A DNA stretch of 64,000 nt from Oscillospiraceae bacterium. GTDB taxonomy: Bacteria > Bacillota > Clostridia > Oscillospirales > Oscillospiraceae. The notes under the pieces were generated by a model that ran no database searches, was not told the origin of the DNA, and saw only the letters and a list, made by a program, of their open reading frames with translations. The position numbers were made by a program, and so were the translations under genes. Shown here in pieces: positions 15,375 to 24,159 of the stretch (position 1 is the first letter of the stretch; each line of letters opens with the position of its first letter). The stretch is from the NCBI GenBank assembly GCA_017458335.1, contig JAFTFT010000041.1:1-64000 (forward strand), written 5' to 3'.

Positions 15375-16811
15375 TCAGAGCGCGATCGGAACCGCGTCCT
15401 GTTCGATCGGGCAGACGTAGCCCCCGGCGGACCGCTCTTCAAATTCTGCCCTGGCCCGGGCCAGAAGCGCTCCATCCGACAGAAGGTCCACGGCGGTTCC
15501 GGCCAGCACCTTCGCCGCCAGAAACATGCCCTTGTGCGCGAGTTCGCTTTTTCCGCAGGCCACAATCTGCCAGGAGTGGCCCGGAACCCCCGCCGGCCAG
15601 CAGACCGTCTCGATCTGGGAGGTCGGTGTGAGCCAGCTGACATCCCCCACATCCGTGCTTCCGGGACTGAACTGTGTTGTGGAGTAAAGCGGCGGGATAA
15701 AGTCATTGACGGGCTTTTTTCCGTCCTGTGACAGAGTCCGGACCGTCTTTGCGATGGCCGGATCCCGCATGCCGTAGACGCCGGAAATTCCGCTGCCGGG
15801 GTAACTTGCCTTCAGGGCTGCCGCCAGCTCCAGGTCCTCGGGGGAATAGTCCGGAACGCCGCTCTCCTCCAGATTGCGGTACAGCGCCTGCTCGATGGCA
15901 AAGTTTGGGAGCAGCTCCGCCGTGCCGTCAATGAACACGCGCTCAAACTCCGTCCCCGTCATCAGGGCGGCGCCTCTTGCGATGTCGTCCACTCTCGCCT
16001 GAAGCTTCACGGAATCCGCCACTTTGTTCGCCCGGACCATATAGAGCACTGACGCCTTCGCCTGCACGACGTTTGGCGACACGCCGCCCGCATCCGTGAT
16101 GGCATAGTGGATGCGGCAGTCGTCCGTCACATGTTCCCGCAGGAACTGCACCCCGACGTTCATCAGCTCCACCGCGTCCAGGGCGCTGCGGCCGTTGTAG
16201 GGGTCGCCCGCCGCGTGGGCGGCCTTCCCGGTGAATTTGTACAGCACCTGGATGCTGGAATTGTTTGTTCCGGTTTTGACCTGGTTGACATCGCTCGGGT
16301 GCCAGCAGAGCGCCGCGTCCAGCTTTTTCCACAGACCGTCTCTGGCCATGAAGGCCTTTCCGGCGCCGCCCTCTTCCCCGGGGCAGCCGAAAAAGATCAC
16401 GGTTCCCGGTCTGCCGCTTTTCTCCAGCCATGCCTTGACGGCACACGCCGCCGCAAGCGAGCCGACCCCCAGCAGGTTGTGTCCGCAGCCGTGGCCGTTC
16501 CCGCCCGTCCTCACCGGGGCCGGTTCCGTGGCTCCGGCCTTCTGGCTCAGGCCGGAGAGGGCGTCAAACTCGCCCAGGATTCCGATCACGGGCCTGCCGC
16601 TTCCGAAGCTGCCGCAGAAGGCCGTGGGGATCTCGCAGAGATTCTCCGTCACCGTGAAGCCCAGCTCCCGAAGCTTTCCGCAGTAGAGCTCCGCCGCCCT
16701 GTATTCCTTCAGGGACAGTTCCGGATTTTCCCAGATTTCATCCGCCATTTCGCGGAAGAACGCGGCATGCTCCTCAATCACGGAGAGGGCCCGAACTGTG
16801 TCCTCCCTCAT
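15375..16811 (-). CDS. M20 family amidohydrolase (AbgB-like)
   Basis: This 478-residue zinc peptidase-fold amidohydrolase resembles p-aminobenzoyl-glutamate hydrolase subunit B. Metal-binding motifs are GEFDAL, GNGHGCGHN (about residues 105-113), FFGCPGEEGGAGK, and a late His near PGHSW. An inserted dimerisation lid begins near KFTGKAAHAAGDP. The ATG overlaps the ATPase stop as TGATG, so it is translationally coupled to the amino-acid transporter. It probably hydrolyses the N-acyl or peptide-like substrate imported by that system, releasing an amino acid. The exact substrate cannot be read from sequence. Confidence 0.85.
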   Translation of the reverse strand: MREDTVRALSVIEEHAAFFREMADEIWENPELSLKEYRAAELYCGKLRELGFTVTENLCEIPTAFCGSFGSGRPVIGILGEFDALSGLSQKAGATEPAPVRTGGNGHGCGHNLLGVGSLAAACAVKAWLEKSGRPGTVIFFGCPGEEGGAGKAFMARDGLWKKLDAALCWHPSDVNQVKTGTNNSSIQVLYKFTGKAAHAAGDPYNGRSALDAVELMNVGVQFLREHVTDDCRIHYAITDAGGVSPNVVQAKASVLYMVRANKVADSVKLQARVDDIARGAALMTGTEFERVFIDGTAELLPNFAIEQALYRNLEESGVPDYSPEDLELAAALKASYPGSGISGVYGMRDPAIAKTVRTLSQDGKKPVNDFIPPLYSTTQFSPGSTDVGDVSWLTPTSQIETVCWPAGVPGHSWQIVACGKSELAHKGMFLAAKVLAGTAVDLLSDGALLARARAEFEERSAGGYVCPIEQDAVPIAL

Positions 16812-17572
16812 CACAGCACCTTGGACAGGAAGTCCTGCAGACGCGGGTTTTGCGGATGATTGAAAATCGCATCCGGACTCCCCTCTTCCAGCAGTTTTCC
16901 GTCGGCCATGAAGAGGACGCGGTTTCCGACCTCGCGGGCAAAGCCCATCTCGTGGGTAACCACCACCATGGTCATTCCTTCGCGTGCCAGCTCTCTCATA
17001 ACGTCCAGAACCTCGCCGACCATCTCGGGGTCCAGGGCCGAGGTCGGTTCGTCAAAGAGCATCACGTCCGGCTCCATCGCAAGCGCGCGCACAATGGCGA
17101 CACGCTGCTTCTGGCCGCCGGAAAGCTGGATCGGATAGGCGTCCGCGCGGTCTTTGAGTCCCACGCGCTCCAGCAGCTCCAGGGCCTTTTTCTCCGCTTC
17201 CGCCTGAGGGACATTCTTTACCTGAACGGGCGCCAGGGTCATGTTCTGCAGGATCGTCATATGCGGAAAGAGATTGAAGTGCTGGAACACCATGCCCATC
17301 TTCTGCCGATGCAGGTCGATGTCCAGTTTTTTCCCGTCCGGTCCCTTTTTCTGCGTGATATCGACGCCTTCAAAAATGATGCTGCCCGCAGTGGGGACCT
17401 CCAGCAGGTTCAGAGAGCGCAGGAAGGTGGATTTCCCCGATCCGGAGGGGCCGATGACGACCATCACGTCGCCGCGGTTGATGTCCACGGTCACGCCGTC
17501 GAGCGCCTTGATGCGCTCTCCCTTGTAATATTTCTTCAGGTCTTTGACCTGGATCAGCTTATCGTTTGTCAC
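16811..17572 (-). CDS. Polar amino acid ABC transporter ATPase (second operon)
   Basis: This 253-residue GlnQ-type ATPase has Walker [10 protein letters not shown], a Q-loop FQHFNLFPH, signature LSGGQKQR and Walker [14 protein letters not shown]. It matches the first-operon ATPase over nearly its whole length, including the terminal [18 protein letters not shown], and differs mainly by a short insert near residue 75 ([11 protein letters not shown]). The GTG start at 17572 follows an AAAGGAAG site and overlaps the permease by 14 bases. Confidence 0.95.
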   Translation of the reverse strand: MTNDKLIQVKDLKKYYKGERIKALDGVTVDINRGDVMVVIGPSGSGKSTFLRSLNLLEVPTAGSIIFEGVDITQKKGPDGKKLDIDLHRQKMGMVFQHFNLFPHMTILQNMTLAPVQVKNVPQAEAEKKALELLERVGLKDRADAYPIQLSGGQKQRVAIVRALAMEPDVMLFDEPTSALDPEMVGEVLDVMRELAREGMTMVVVTHEMGFAREVGNRVLFMADGKLLEEGSPDAIFNHPQNPRLQDFLSKVL

Positions 17573-18260
17573 CGGCGCTCATCTTCCTTTCAAAATGTGC
17601 AATGACTTTGCTGGTAGGATACGTCAGGCAGAAGTACAGCACCGTCGCGATGATCAGCGCTTCCGCCATGCGGTAGGTGGCGCCCTTTACGGCGTTCACC
17701 GCCGACATGATATCCTGTACCCCGATGGTATAGCAGATTGCGGATTCCTTGATGATGGTCACGAATTCGTTTGCGATGGCCGGCAGGATGTTCTTGATCG
17801 CCTGCGGCAAGATGACAAAGCGCATGGTCTTGACGCTGGACAGACCGAGCGAGCGCGACGCCTCTGTCTGTCCGATGTCAATGGACTGAATCCCGGAACG
17901 GATGATCTCGGACAGATACGCACCCGAGTTCAGCGACAGCGCCACCACCGCCGGGAAGAAGCGGTCAAAGCGGATAAAGCCGAAGAGCTTGAAGCCGGGC
18001 AGAACCTTCACGCCGTCAAAGACCACATAGAAGATGACAAAAATCTGAACAACCATCGGCGTCGCACGGAACAGTTCCACATAGACCGTGGCGATCGCCT
18101 TGAGGATTCTGGACCGACCCATCCGGCAGATTGCAAGGATCAGCGCCAGGATAAAGCCGAAAATAACCGTCAGCGCAGAAAGCGACACCGTACAGACGAC
18201 GCCCTGCAGAAACAGCTTCCAGTATTCCAGCGCTTTTTGAAAACCTTGGACAGTGAGCAT
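17559..18260 (-). CDS. Polar amino acid ABC transporter permease (second operon)
   Basis: This 233-residue permease has about five membrane helices and the EAA loop ([26 protein letters not shown]) at about residues 134-158. It is paralogous to the permease at 11327-12061. It follows the binding-protein gene after a 151-base gap with a hairpin. Confidence 0.94.
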   Translation of the reverse strand: MLTVQGFQKALEYWKLFLQGVVCTVSLSALTVIFGFILALILAICRMGRSRILKAIATVYVELFRATPMVVQIFVIFYVVFDGVKVLPGFKLFGFIRFDRFFPAVVALSLNSGAYLSEIIRSGIQSIDIGQTEASRSLGLSSVKTMRFVILPQAIKNILPAIANEFVTIIKESAICYTIGVQDIMSAVNAVKGATYRMAEALIIATVLYFCLTYPTSKVIAHFERKMSAGDKR

Positions 18261-18358
18261 AGTTGACTCTCCTCTGAATCAGTTCCCCGATCGCCGGGGG
18301 TATTCTTTCGCGGAAGCACCGCGGGAATCTCATCTGTTTTTCTCTGAGGTACAAAACA

Positions 18359-18379
18359 CCTCCGCCGGGAAGGCGGAGG
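18359..18379 (-). other. Stem-loop after the second binding-protein gene
   Basis: CCTCCGCC and GGCGGAGG form an 8-bp stem with a five-base loop. On the minus strand TGTTTTG follows, so it may terminate part of the transcription before the permease gene, in parallel with the stem-loop at 12107-12145. Confidence 0.65.
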
Positions 18380-18411
18380 GTCTGGTATAATTGAATTGTG
18401 CCGGACTCGAA

Positions 18412-19311
18412 TCAGCCCGCGCTCGCCTCCGCAACGGCTTCAGCGATGGCCGCATCCGCATCTTCCGCATCCAGCAGGCCTTCGTACTTGGCGCCGACCG
18501 ACTGCTCATTGGCCTCGGCGACGAAGCTGTCCATGGAGCCGTCCTCCAGCGCCGCCGCGACGGCCATGTTCACCGCCTCCAGCAGACCGGCGTTGCCCTT
18601 CACGACGCCGACGGCAGAGCCTTCGGATTCATAGGGGACTTCCAGCACAACTGCCAGGTCGGGATAGTTGGAGGCATAGTTTTCGGCAACGGCCGTCTCA
18701 ATGTACGCGCCGTCTAGCTTGCCGCCCAGAAGCTCTGCCACGATGTCCGTCACCTTGACCAGGGCGACAATGTCCGCCTCGGGAGAGTTCGTGTTGGCCA
18801 GGTCCATCTGGATCGAGCCGTTCTGGGCGCCGATGGAGTACTCGGCCTTGTTGGTGTCTTCCAGGCTCTTGAAGAGATCCTTGTTGGCCTGGGTGGTCAC
18901 AAAGGACTGTCCGCCCTGGTAATAGACATCGGAGAAGTCCATCGCGTCCATGCGCTTCGGGTCGGGAGAGAGGCCCGCCATACCGAGGTCGATGCCGCCG
19001 GAGGCCAGCTCATTCAGAACACCGTCAAAGTCCATGGGGATGATCTCAAGCTCAAGGCCGAGGTAATCGGCGATGTAGTGAGCCAGCGCCACGTCAAAGC
19101 CGGCCAGGACAGGCTCGCCGTCCACAATGGCATAGAATTCATAGGGAGCGAAGTCCGGGCTGGTGGCAACCGTCAGCTTGCCCGGGGTCACCGTCTCGAA
19201 TTCCGGAAGCTCCGCCTTCGCATCATCGGCAAAGGCCGTACCCGCCGCCATCAGGCTGAAGGCCATGGCAAGCGCCAGAACCAGGCCGAGCAGTTTTGCA
19301 TATTTTTTCAT
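18412..19311 (-). CDS. Family 3 amino-acid binding protein, non-lipoprotein (second operon)
   Basis: This 299-residue extracellular binding protein has a signal peptide (residues 1-24, cleavage after AFA) and a family 3 core starting LTVATSPDFAPYEF, with AGFDVALAHYIADYL. As in the first operon there is no lipobox cysteine, and the C-terminus is an Ala/Glu/Asp-rich tail. The start at 19311 is chosen because GAGGA lies seven bases upstream and the hydrophobic signal follows directly; the longer start at 19332 lacks a good site. Its promoter has an ARG-box-like site just upstream of the -35. Confidence 0.92.
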   Translation of the reverse strand: MKKYAKLLGLVLALAMAFSLMAAGTAFADDAKAELPEFETVTPGKLTVATSPDFAPYEFYAIVDGEPVLAGFDVALAHYIADYLGLELEIIPMDFDGVLNELASGGIDLGMAGLSPDPKRMDAMDFSDVYYQGGQSFVTTQANKDLFKSLEDTNKAEYSIGAQNGSIQMDLANTNSPEADIVALVKVTDIVAELLGGKLDGAYIETAVAENYASNYPDLAVVLEVPYESEGSAVGVVKGNAGLLEAVNMAVAAALEDGSMDSFVAEANEQSVGAKYEGLLDAEDADAAIAEAVAEASAG

Positions 19312-19373
19312 TTCATTTTCCTCTTCTTTCATCTTTAATCGGTTCGAAACCGTCCCTCATCAGGACAATGCGC

Positions 19374-19402
19374 ATCATAGCACTCCGGTTCCCGTTTGTC
19401 AA
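19374..19402 (-). promoter_or_regulatory. Promoter of the second ABC operon
   Basis: TTGACA (19397-19402) and TATGAT (19374-19379) on the minus strand have 17-base spacing, 63 bases before the start codon. Confidence 0.85.
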
Positions 19403-19410
19403 GCACATTC

Positions 19411-19424
19411 TGAAAAATTATTCA
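19411..19424. promoter_or_regulatory. ARG-box-like operator upstream of the promoter
   Basis: TGAAAAATTATTCA differs by one base from TGAATAATTATTCA and lies nine bases upstream of the -35 box, inside a slightly longer dyad TTCTGAA-N6-TTCAGAA. A perfect 10-bp TGAATATTCA lies further upstream at 19464-19473. Confidence 0.5.
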
Positions 19425-19544
19425 GAATTCGAGGAAATTTTTCATGATATATGCATTTATGCGTGAATATTCAAACAATATGCGAATAAATGAGGACTTA
19501 TACCCCTGTTCTTGATGTTATTTCATCTTATATTCAGCGTTCTG

Positions 19545-22046
19545 TCAGAAAGGCTTTCCGCCGTCGCCTGCCTGCTCCGTTCCGGCCGCTCTCAGTTCCC
19601 GGATTTTCCGGATCACACGGCTGACGTTTTCCCGCAGCTGATCTTCGCTCAGCGCGCCTCTCTCGAGCGCCTTGCGCAGCTGTTCCGCGTCGCCGCTGCT
19701 TCCCGGCATGAAGAGATCTCCGCCCGCGGCCGCGACCCGGCCGGCGTTTGCGATGGGATAGATCGACTTCTTATTCGTCACCCCGGTCACGACCCAGTCG
19801 GTCATGACGATGCCCCGATAGCCGAACTCATTGCGCAGGATCCGGCGGATCAGGCCCTCGTGCTCGGAGGTGTGGCAGCCGTTGAGAAGGTTATACGAGG
19901 TCATCAGGGCATGGGGCTGCGCCTCGCGGACACAGAGCTCAAAGCCCTTGAGATAGATCTCGCGCATCGCGCGCTCGCTGACGACGCTGTTGTTGTTATA
20001 GCGGTTGTATTCCTGGTTGTTCGCGGCAAAGTGCTTGACGGTGGTTCCCCGCCCGGGATGGGCCTGGACCCCCTGGGTGATCGCCGCGGCAAAGGCGCCG
20101 CTCAGGAGCGGGTCCTCCGAGAAGTATTCAAAGTTCCGGCCGCAGCGGATGCTCCGGTGGATGTTCAGCGCGGGCGCGAGCCAGAGGTCCACGTTCATCC
20201 GCTCCATCTCATCCCCGACGATGTCTCCGCACTGCCGGGCAAAGTCCCTGTTCCAGCTCTGGGCCAGCGCGGTTCCGATGGGGATCGCCGTGGTGTACTG
20301 GTGGCGGATCTCGGTCCTGGGATCCGGCTTCTTTCTGCCCAGCCGGGAGAGCAGCCACTTTGCGGGCTTCGGCAGGAAGTCCTGCATGGATTCCAGCGAA
20401 GACTGCCCCACGGGAACGGGGCCCTTTTCCCCCATGACATAGTCGCGGCTCAGGCGCAGGCCGGCAGGGCCGTCCGCCATCACCAGGGGCTTCAGGCCGA
20501 GGTCTTTTGTGAGGCCGCAGGTCTCGCCCGCCGCGCCGGCCACGGCGAAGCCCGCGCTGCCGATGACGGCGGCAAAGCCGTTTTTCGGATCATGCGCCCC
20601 GAGGGACATCTGAATGAGCTGCTCGGTGCTCATGCCGCGGACCGCTTCGTCGATCTCAAAGCGGCCGGCGTCTTCCACCGTTTCTTTCGGGACCGCGCCG
20701 GGGTCCACGGTGAGGATCGGCACCTCCGGGGCGAACATGTCGATGCGCTCCAGGGTCGGCTTCCAGTCGGCAAAGTCCGTAACGCCGCAGACGTTCGCCG
20801 TCTGCCGGGTGACGACCTCTTCCTCGAGGCGCAGGCGGACAATCGGTTTGGTATCCTCGGAACTTGTCCCGAGGCGCAGGAAGTAGTCCCCCTTCTCCAG
20901 CACCCAGCAGGCCCGCTCGCTGTCATAAGACGCAAGGTCCGAGACGCGAAGTGTCATGGTGACGGTGTCCGTCTTTTCCGGCGCTAGAGTCACGGTCTTT
21001 CCGAAGGCCGCAAGGCACTGGAAGGGCTGGTCCAGTTTACCCTCGGGCTTTGACACATAGACCTGCAGCGTCTCCTTCCCGGGGAAGCTGCCGCTGTTCT
21101 TCACCGAAGCGGTGACCGTGACCGTCTCGCCGTCCAGTTCCGCCTTCTCCCCGCTGACTTCAAAGGAGGTATACGACAGGCCGAAGCCGAAGGGGAACAT
21201 CGGTCTCACCCCGGCCGAGTCAAAGTACCGGTAACCGACATAGATGCCCTCCCGGTAGCGCGTCTCGTTCATGTCGCCGAAGTCCCCGATGGCGGGGTAG
21301 TCGTCGAAGGCAGCCCAGGTTGTCGCAAGTTTTCCGGAGGGATTGGCATTTCCCAGCAGAAGATCGGCCAGCACGCAGCCCGTCTCCACACCGAGCTGGG
21401 AGAGGAGCAGGATGTTCCCGACCTCGCCAATCACCGGGGTGAGATCCACCGGTCCGCCCACGTTCAGCACCAGCAGGAACTTTTTATACTGCTTCTGCAG
21501 AAGGAGGATGTCACGGGCTTCCGTTTTCGTGAGGGCGATGTCTCCCGGGATGTTTTCCCGGTCGTTTCCTTCCCCGGAGGTCCTCGCGAGCACGTAGACC
21601 GCGGTCTCTCCGCCGCCTTCCAGGGGCAGATCATATTCCGGCTCCGGCATGACCGCGCCCATTCCCTCGATGATGGCGTTGGTGTGGTTCCGTCTCGCGC
21701 GGGCTTTGATCTCTCGGACGAAGTCTTTCTTCGCCTGTTTGCGTACTGCGTCGTAGGCATCCAGCCAGTTTTCGGTGGTCAGGCGGAAGCCCGCGGCCTT
21801 CAGGCCCTCTTCCACGGTGACAAAATAACGGGAGTTTACCTCGCCGGAACCCGTACCGCCCTTTACCGTCTGTCTGGCACCGCTGCCAAAGAGGGCGAGT
21901 TCCCCTGCCTGGGCGAGAGGGAAACTTCCGTCCGTCTTCAGCAGGACCGTACACTCCGCGAGAGAAGCCCGGAGGGTCTCGATATGTTCCCGTTCATAGT
22001 CCTGCAGCTGACTGCCAAATCCATTGAAATCCGTCGTTTGTTCCAT
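19545..22046 (-). CDS. GH3 beta-glucosidase with inverted domain order
   Basis: This 833-residue glycoside hydrolase probably releases terminal beta-linked sugars from oligosaccharides in the cytoplasm, since no signal peptide is seen. The domains run in the reverse of the usual GH3 order. The C-terminal alpha/beta sandwich domain is first (residues about 40-270, ending near NPSGKLATTWA), then a fibronectin-like domain (about 310-390), then the TIM-barrel catalytic domain (about 470-810). The catalytic barrel shows GPAGLR, the KHFAANNQE segment and the nucleophile Asp in GIVMTDWVV. Cellulolytic and gut clostridia are known to have this arrangement. It is last in the gltX-tcdA-ClC series. Confidence 0.9.
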   Translation of the reverse strand: MEQTTDFNGFGSQLQDYEREHIETLRASLAECTVLLKTDGSFPLAQAGELALFGSGARQTVKGGTGSGEVNSRYFVTVEEGLKAAGFRLTTENWLDAYDAVRKQAKKDFVREIKARARRNHTNAIIEGMGAVMPEPEYDLPLEGGGETAVYVLARTSGEGNDRENIPGDIALTKTEARDILLLQKQYKKFLLVLNVGGPVDLTPVIGEVGNILLLSQLGVETGCVLADLLLGNANPSGKLATTWAAFDDYPAIGDFGDMNETRYREGIYVGYRYFDSAGVRPMFPFGFGLSYTSFEVSGEKAELDGETVTVTASVKNSGSFPGKETLQVYVSKPEGKLDQPFQCLAAFGKTVTLAPEKTDTVTMTLRVSDLASYDSERACWVLEKGDYFLRLGTSSEDTKPIVRLRLEEEVVTRQTANVCGVTDFADWKPTLERIDMFAPEVPILTVDPGAVPKETVEDAGRFEIDEAVRGMSTEQLIQMSLGAHDPKNGFAAVIGSAGFAVAGAAGETCGLTKDLGLKPLVMADGPAGLRLSRDYVMGEKGPVPVGQSSLESMQDFLPKPAKWLLSRLGRKKPDPRTEIRHQYTTAIPIGTALAQSWNRDFARQCGDIVGDEMERMNVDLWLAPALNIHRSIRCGRNFEYFSEDPLLSGAFAAAITQGVQAHPGRGTTVKHFAANNQEYNRYNNNSVVSERAMREIYLKGFELCVREAQPHALMTSYNLLNGCHTSEHEGLIRRILRNEFGYRGIVMTDWVVTGVTNKKSIYPIANAGRVAAAGGDLFMPGSSGDAEQLRKALERGALSEDQLRENVSRVIRKIRELRAAGTEQAGDGGKPF

Positions 22047-22063
22047 GTCTGCCTCCCTTGTCG

Positions 22064-23386
22064 TCAGCGATATTTTTCTTCCATCGGGGTATGCTGGCCC
22101 TCGTGGTGGGCGTTGGTATGTACATCGATGTACTGGGCCTTGAGCTTGTCATACAGGATACGCTGGCTGGAATACAGCCCGTCATAGCCGGACAGCACAT
22201 AGCTCAGCGCGCAGGCGAGGGCATAGTACAGCAGGCCGTCCGCTCCGAAAAGCTCCACCGCGAGGAAGGTGGAGGCGAGCGGGCAGTTCACCGCGCCGCA
22301 GAACACGGCGATCAGCCCGACAGAGGCCGCAAAGCCCGCCGGAATTCCCAACAGCGGTCCGACCGCGCAACCGAAGGTCGCGCCGATAAAGAAGCTCGGC
22401 ACCACTTCGCCGCCCTTGAAGCCCGCGGCCAGGGTGATACAGGTGAACAGGATTTTCAGCAGGAAAGCCGTCGGAACCGCGCTGCCGTCCTCCACAGCCC
22501 GCCGGATCACCTCGCCGCCGGCTCCGTTATAATCCCCGGAAGGGAACAAAGCGGAAAGGCCGATCAGCAGGGCGGCGCCCGCCAGGATCCGCGCCCATTC
22601 CTTCGGAAGCAGCTTCTGCATCCCGTGCTCCGTCCGGTGCAGCACTTCACAGAAAAGGCTGGACACCCAGGCGCTCAGCGCCGCGAGGGCGGATACCTTC
22701 AGCAGCATGACAAACTCCAGCGCCGGCGCGGTCACGGCAAAACGGGTGGGCGTGACGCCGGCCACGAGCGAGATGGCATAGGCCGTAAGCGAGGCCACCA
22801 GGCAGGGAATCAGGGCCACATGGTACAAAAGCCCTACGCTGATGACCGCCATGGCAAAGACGGTCGCCGCCATCGGCGTGCCGAAGAGGGCCGAGAAGAA
22901 GGCCGCCATTCCGGTCATCGTCGCCGTCCTGCGGTCCCGATCGTCCAGGTGCAGAAGCTTTCCGATTTCAAAGCCGATCGTGCCGCCCATCTGCAGCGCG
23001 GCGCCCTCACGTCCGGAGGAACCGCCGCAGAGATGGGTCAGCAGCGTAGAGAAAAAAATAGCCGGAATCAGTGCGATTTTCAGGCCGTTGCCCGTCTGCA
23101 CCTCCCGGATGATGCTGTTGGTGCTCTGTCCATCCACCCGGAACATATGGTACAGGCCCACAATCCCGAGTCCTGCCAGCGGCAGGCAGTACAGAAGCCA
23201 GCGGTACTGCATGCGCAGGGCGGTGACATAGTCCACGCCCAGATGAAACGCGGTGCCCAGCAATCCGCAGAGCACCCCGACGATCACGGAGGTCAGCATC
23301 CACTTGCCGAGCGCCCCGGCATAAAGAAGCGCCCGCGCAATCTGCGTTTCCAGCTGCGCTTCCAAAAGCTGCAGTTTCAGTTTCAT
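22064..23386 (-). CDS. ClC-family anion channel or antiporter
   Basis: This 440-residue membrane protein of the ClC fold has about 10-12 helices. It shows GSSGREGAALQMG (residues about 122-134) and GFKGGEVVPSFFIGA (about 342-356). The second motif resembles the fluoride-exporting CLC-F branch (GFKGGEVTP-type) more than the chloride exchangers, but the CLC-F GNN motif is replaced by DGQSTNS. Fluoride or chloride transport are therefore both possible. No fluoride riboswitch is visible. Its start overlaps the tcdA stop by four bases (ATGA). Confidence 0.85.
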   Translation of the reverse strand: MKLKLQLLEAQLETQIARALLYAGALGKWMLTSVIVGVLCGLLGTAFHLGVDYVTALRMQYRWLLYCLPLAGLGIVGLYHMFRVDGQSTNSIIREVQTGNGLKIALIPAIFFSTLLTHLCGGSSGREGAALQMGGTIGFEIGKLLHLDDRDRRTATMTGMAAFFSALFGTPMAATVFAMAVISVGLLYHVALIPCLVASLTAYAISLVAGVTPTRFAVTAPALEFVMLLKVSALAALSAWVSSLFCEVLHRTEHGMQKLLPKEWARILAGAALLIGLSALFPSGDYNGAGGEVIRRAVEDGSAVPTAFLLKILFTCITLAAGFKGGEVVPSFFIGATFGCAVGPLLGIPAGFAASVGLIAVFCGAVNCPLASTFLAVELFGADGLLYYALACALSYVLSGYDGLYSSQRILYDKLKAQYIDVHTNAHHEGQHTPMEEKYR

Positions 23387-24156
23387 GGCCGTGAGACTCT
23401 CCGTTTCTCTGCAAGTTCATTGACCACCTCGGCCGCCATCAGCAGGCCCGCCGCGGCAGGGACAAAGGCGGTGGAGCCGGGCGTGACCCGCTTTTTTCCG
23501 TACCCGGTTTCCTCCGACTCCGGACCGCCGGCATCGGCATCGGCGCCTTCCGCTTCCCCACGTCGCGGCGTCAGGGGCGTCTCGCGGGAATACACGACCT
23601 TCAGGTGTTCGATCCCCCGCTTTCTCGCTTCCTTGCGCATAACACGGGCCAGCGGGCATTCCGAGGTTTCAAAGAGGTCCGCGACCTCCAGGCGGTCAGG
23701 GTGCAGCTTGTTTCCGGTCCCCATGGCTGAGATGACGGGCACGCCGGCGTCCCGCGCCTTTTCGGCGATCAGGAGCTTGGCCGTCACCGTGTCCACCGCG
23801 TCCACCACATAGTCGTATACGCCAAAGTCGAAGTCCCCCGCCGTCTCCGGCAGGAAGAAGGTCTGATACGTCCGAACCGTGCAGTCGGGATTGATGTCCC
23901 GGATCCGCTCGGCGGCAGCCTCGACCTTCAGGCGTCCGACGCTGGAACGGGTGGCGATGATCTGACGGTTCAGGTTTGAGAAGCTGACCCGGTCATGGTC
24001 AATGAGGTCCAGCGCCCCGATTCCCGAACGGGCCAGCGCTTCCACCACGTAGCCGCCCACGCCCCCGATTCCGAAGACCGCGACTCTGGCGCCCTTCAGG
24101 CGCTCCATGGCGGCACCGCCGTACAGGAGCGCCGTTCTCACAAAGGGATCCGGCAT
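23383..24156 (-). CDS. tcdA: tRNA threonylcarbamoyladenosine dehydratase (TcdA/CsdL-like)
   Basis: This 257-residue E1-like ATPase cyclises t6A37 of ANN-decoding tRNAs to ct6A. The ATP-binding GIGGVGGYVVEALARSG lies at residues about 29-45, followed by DHDRVSFSNLNRQ and the acceptor DYVVDAVDT. Length is normal, but a variable acidic segment of about 25 residues lies near residue 215. It starts four bases after gltX, so it shares that operon. ThiF/MoeB function is less likely because the C-terminal region follows the TcdA pattern (SRETPLTP). Confidence 0.85.
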   Translation of the reverse strand: MPDPFVRTALLYGGAAMERLKGARVAVFGIGGVGGYVVEALARSGIGALDLIDHDRVSFSNLNRQIIATRSSVGRLKVEAAAERIRDINPDCTVRTYQTFFLPETAGDFDFGVYDYVVDAVDTVTAKLLIAEKARDAGVPVISAMGTGNKLHPDRLEVADLFETSECPLARVMRKEARKRGIEHLKVVYSRETPLTPRRGEAEGADADAGGPESEETGYGKKRVTPGSTAFVPAAAGLLMAAEVVNELAEKRRVSRP

Positions 24157-24159
24157 GGG

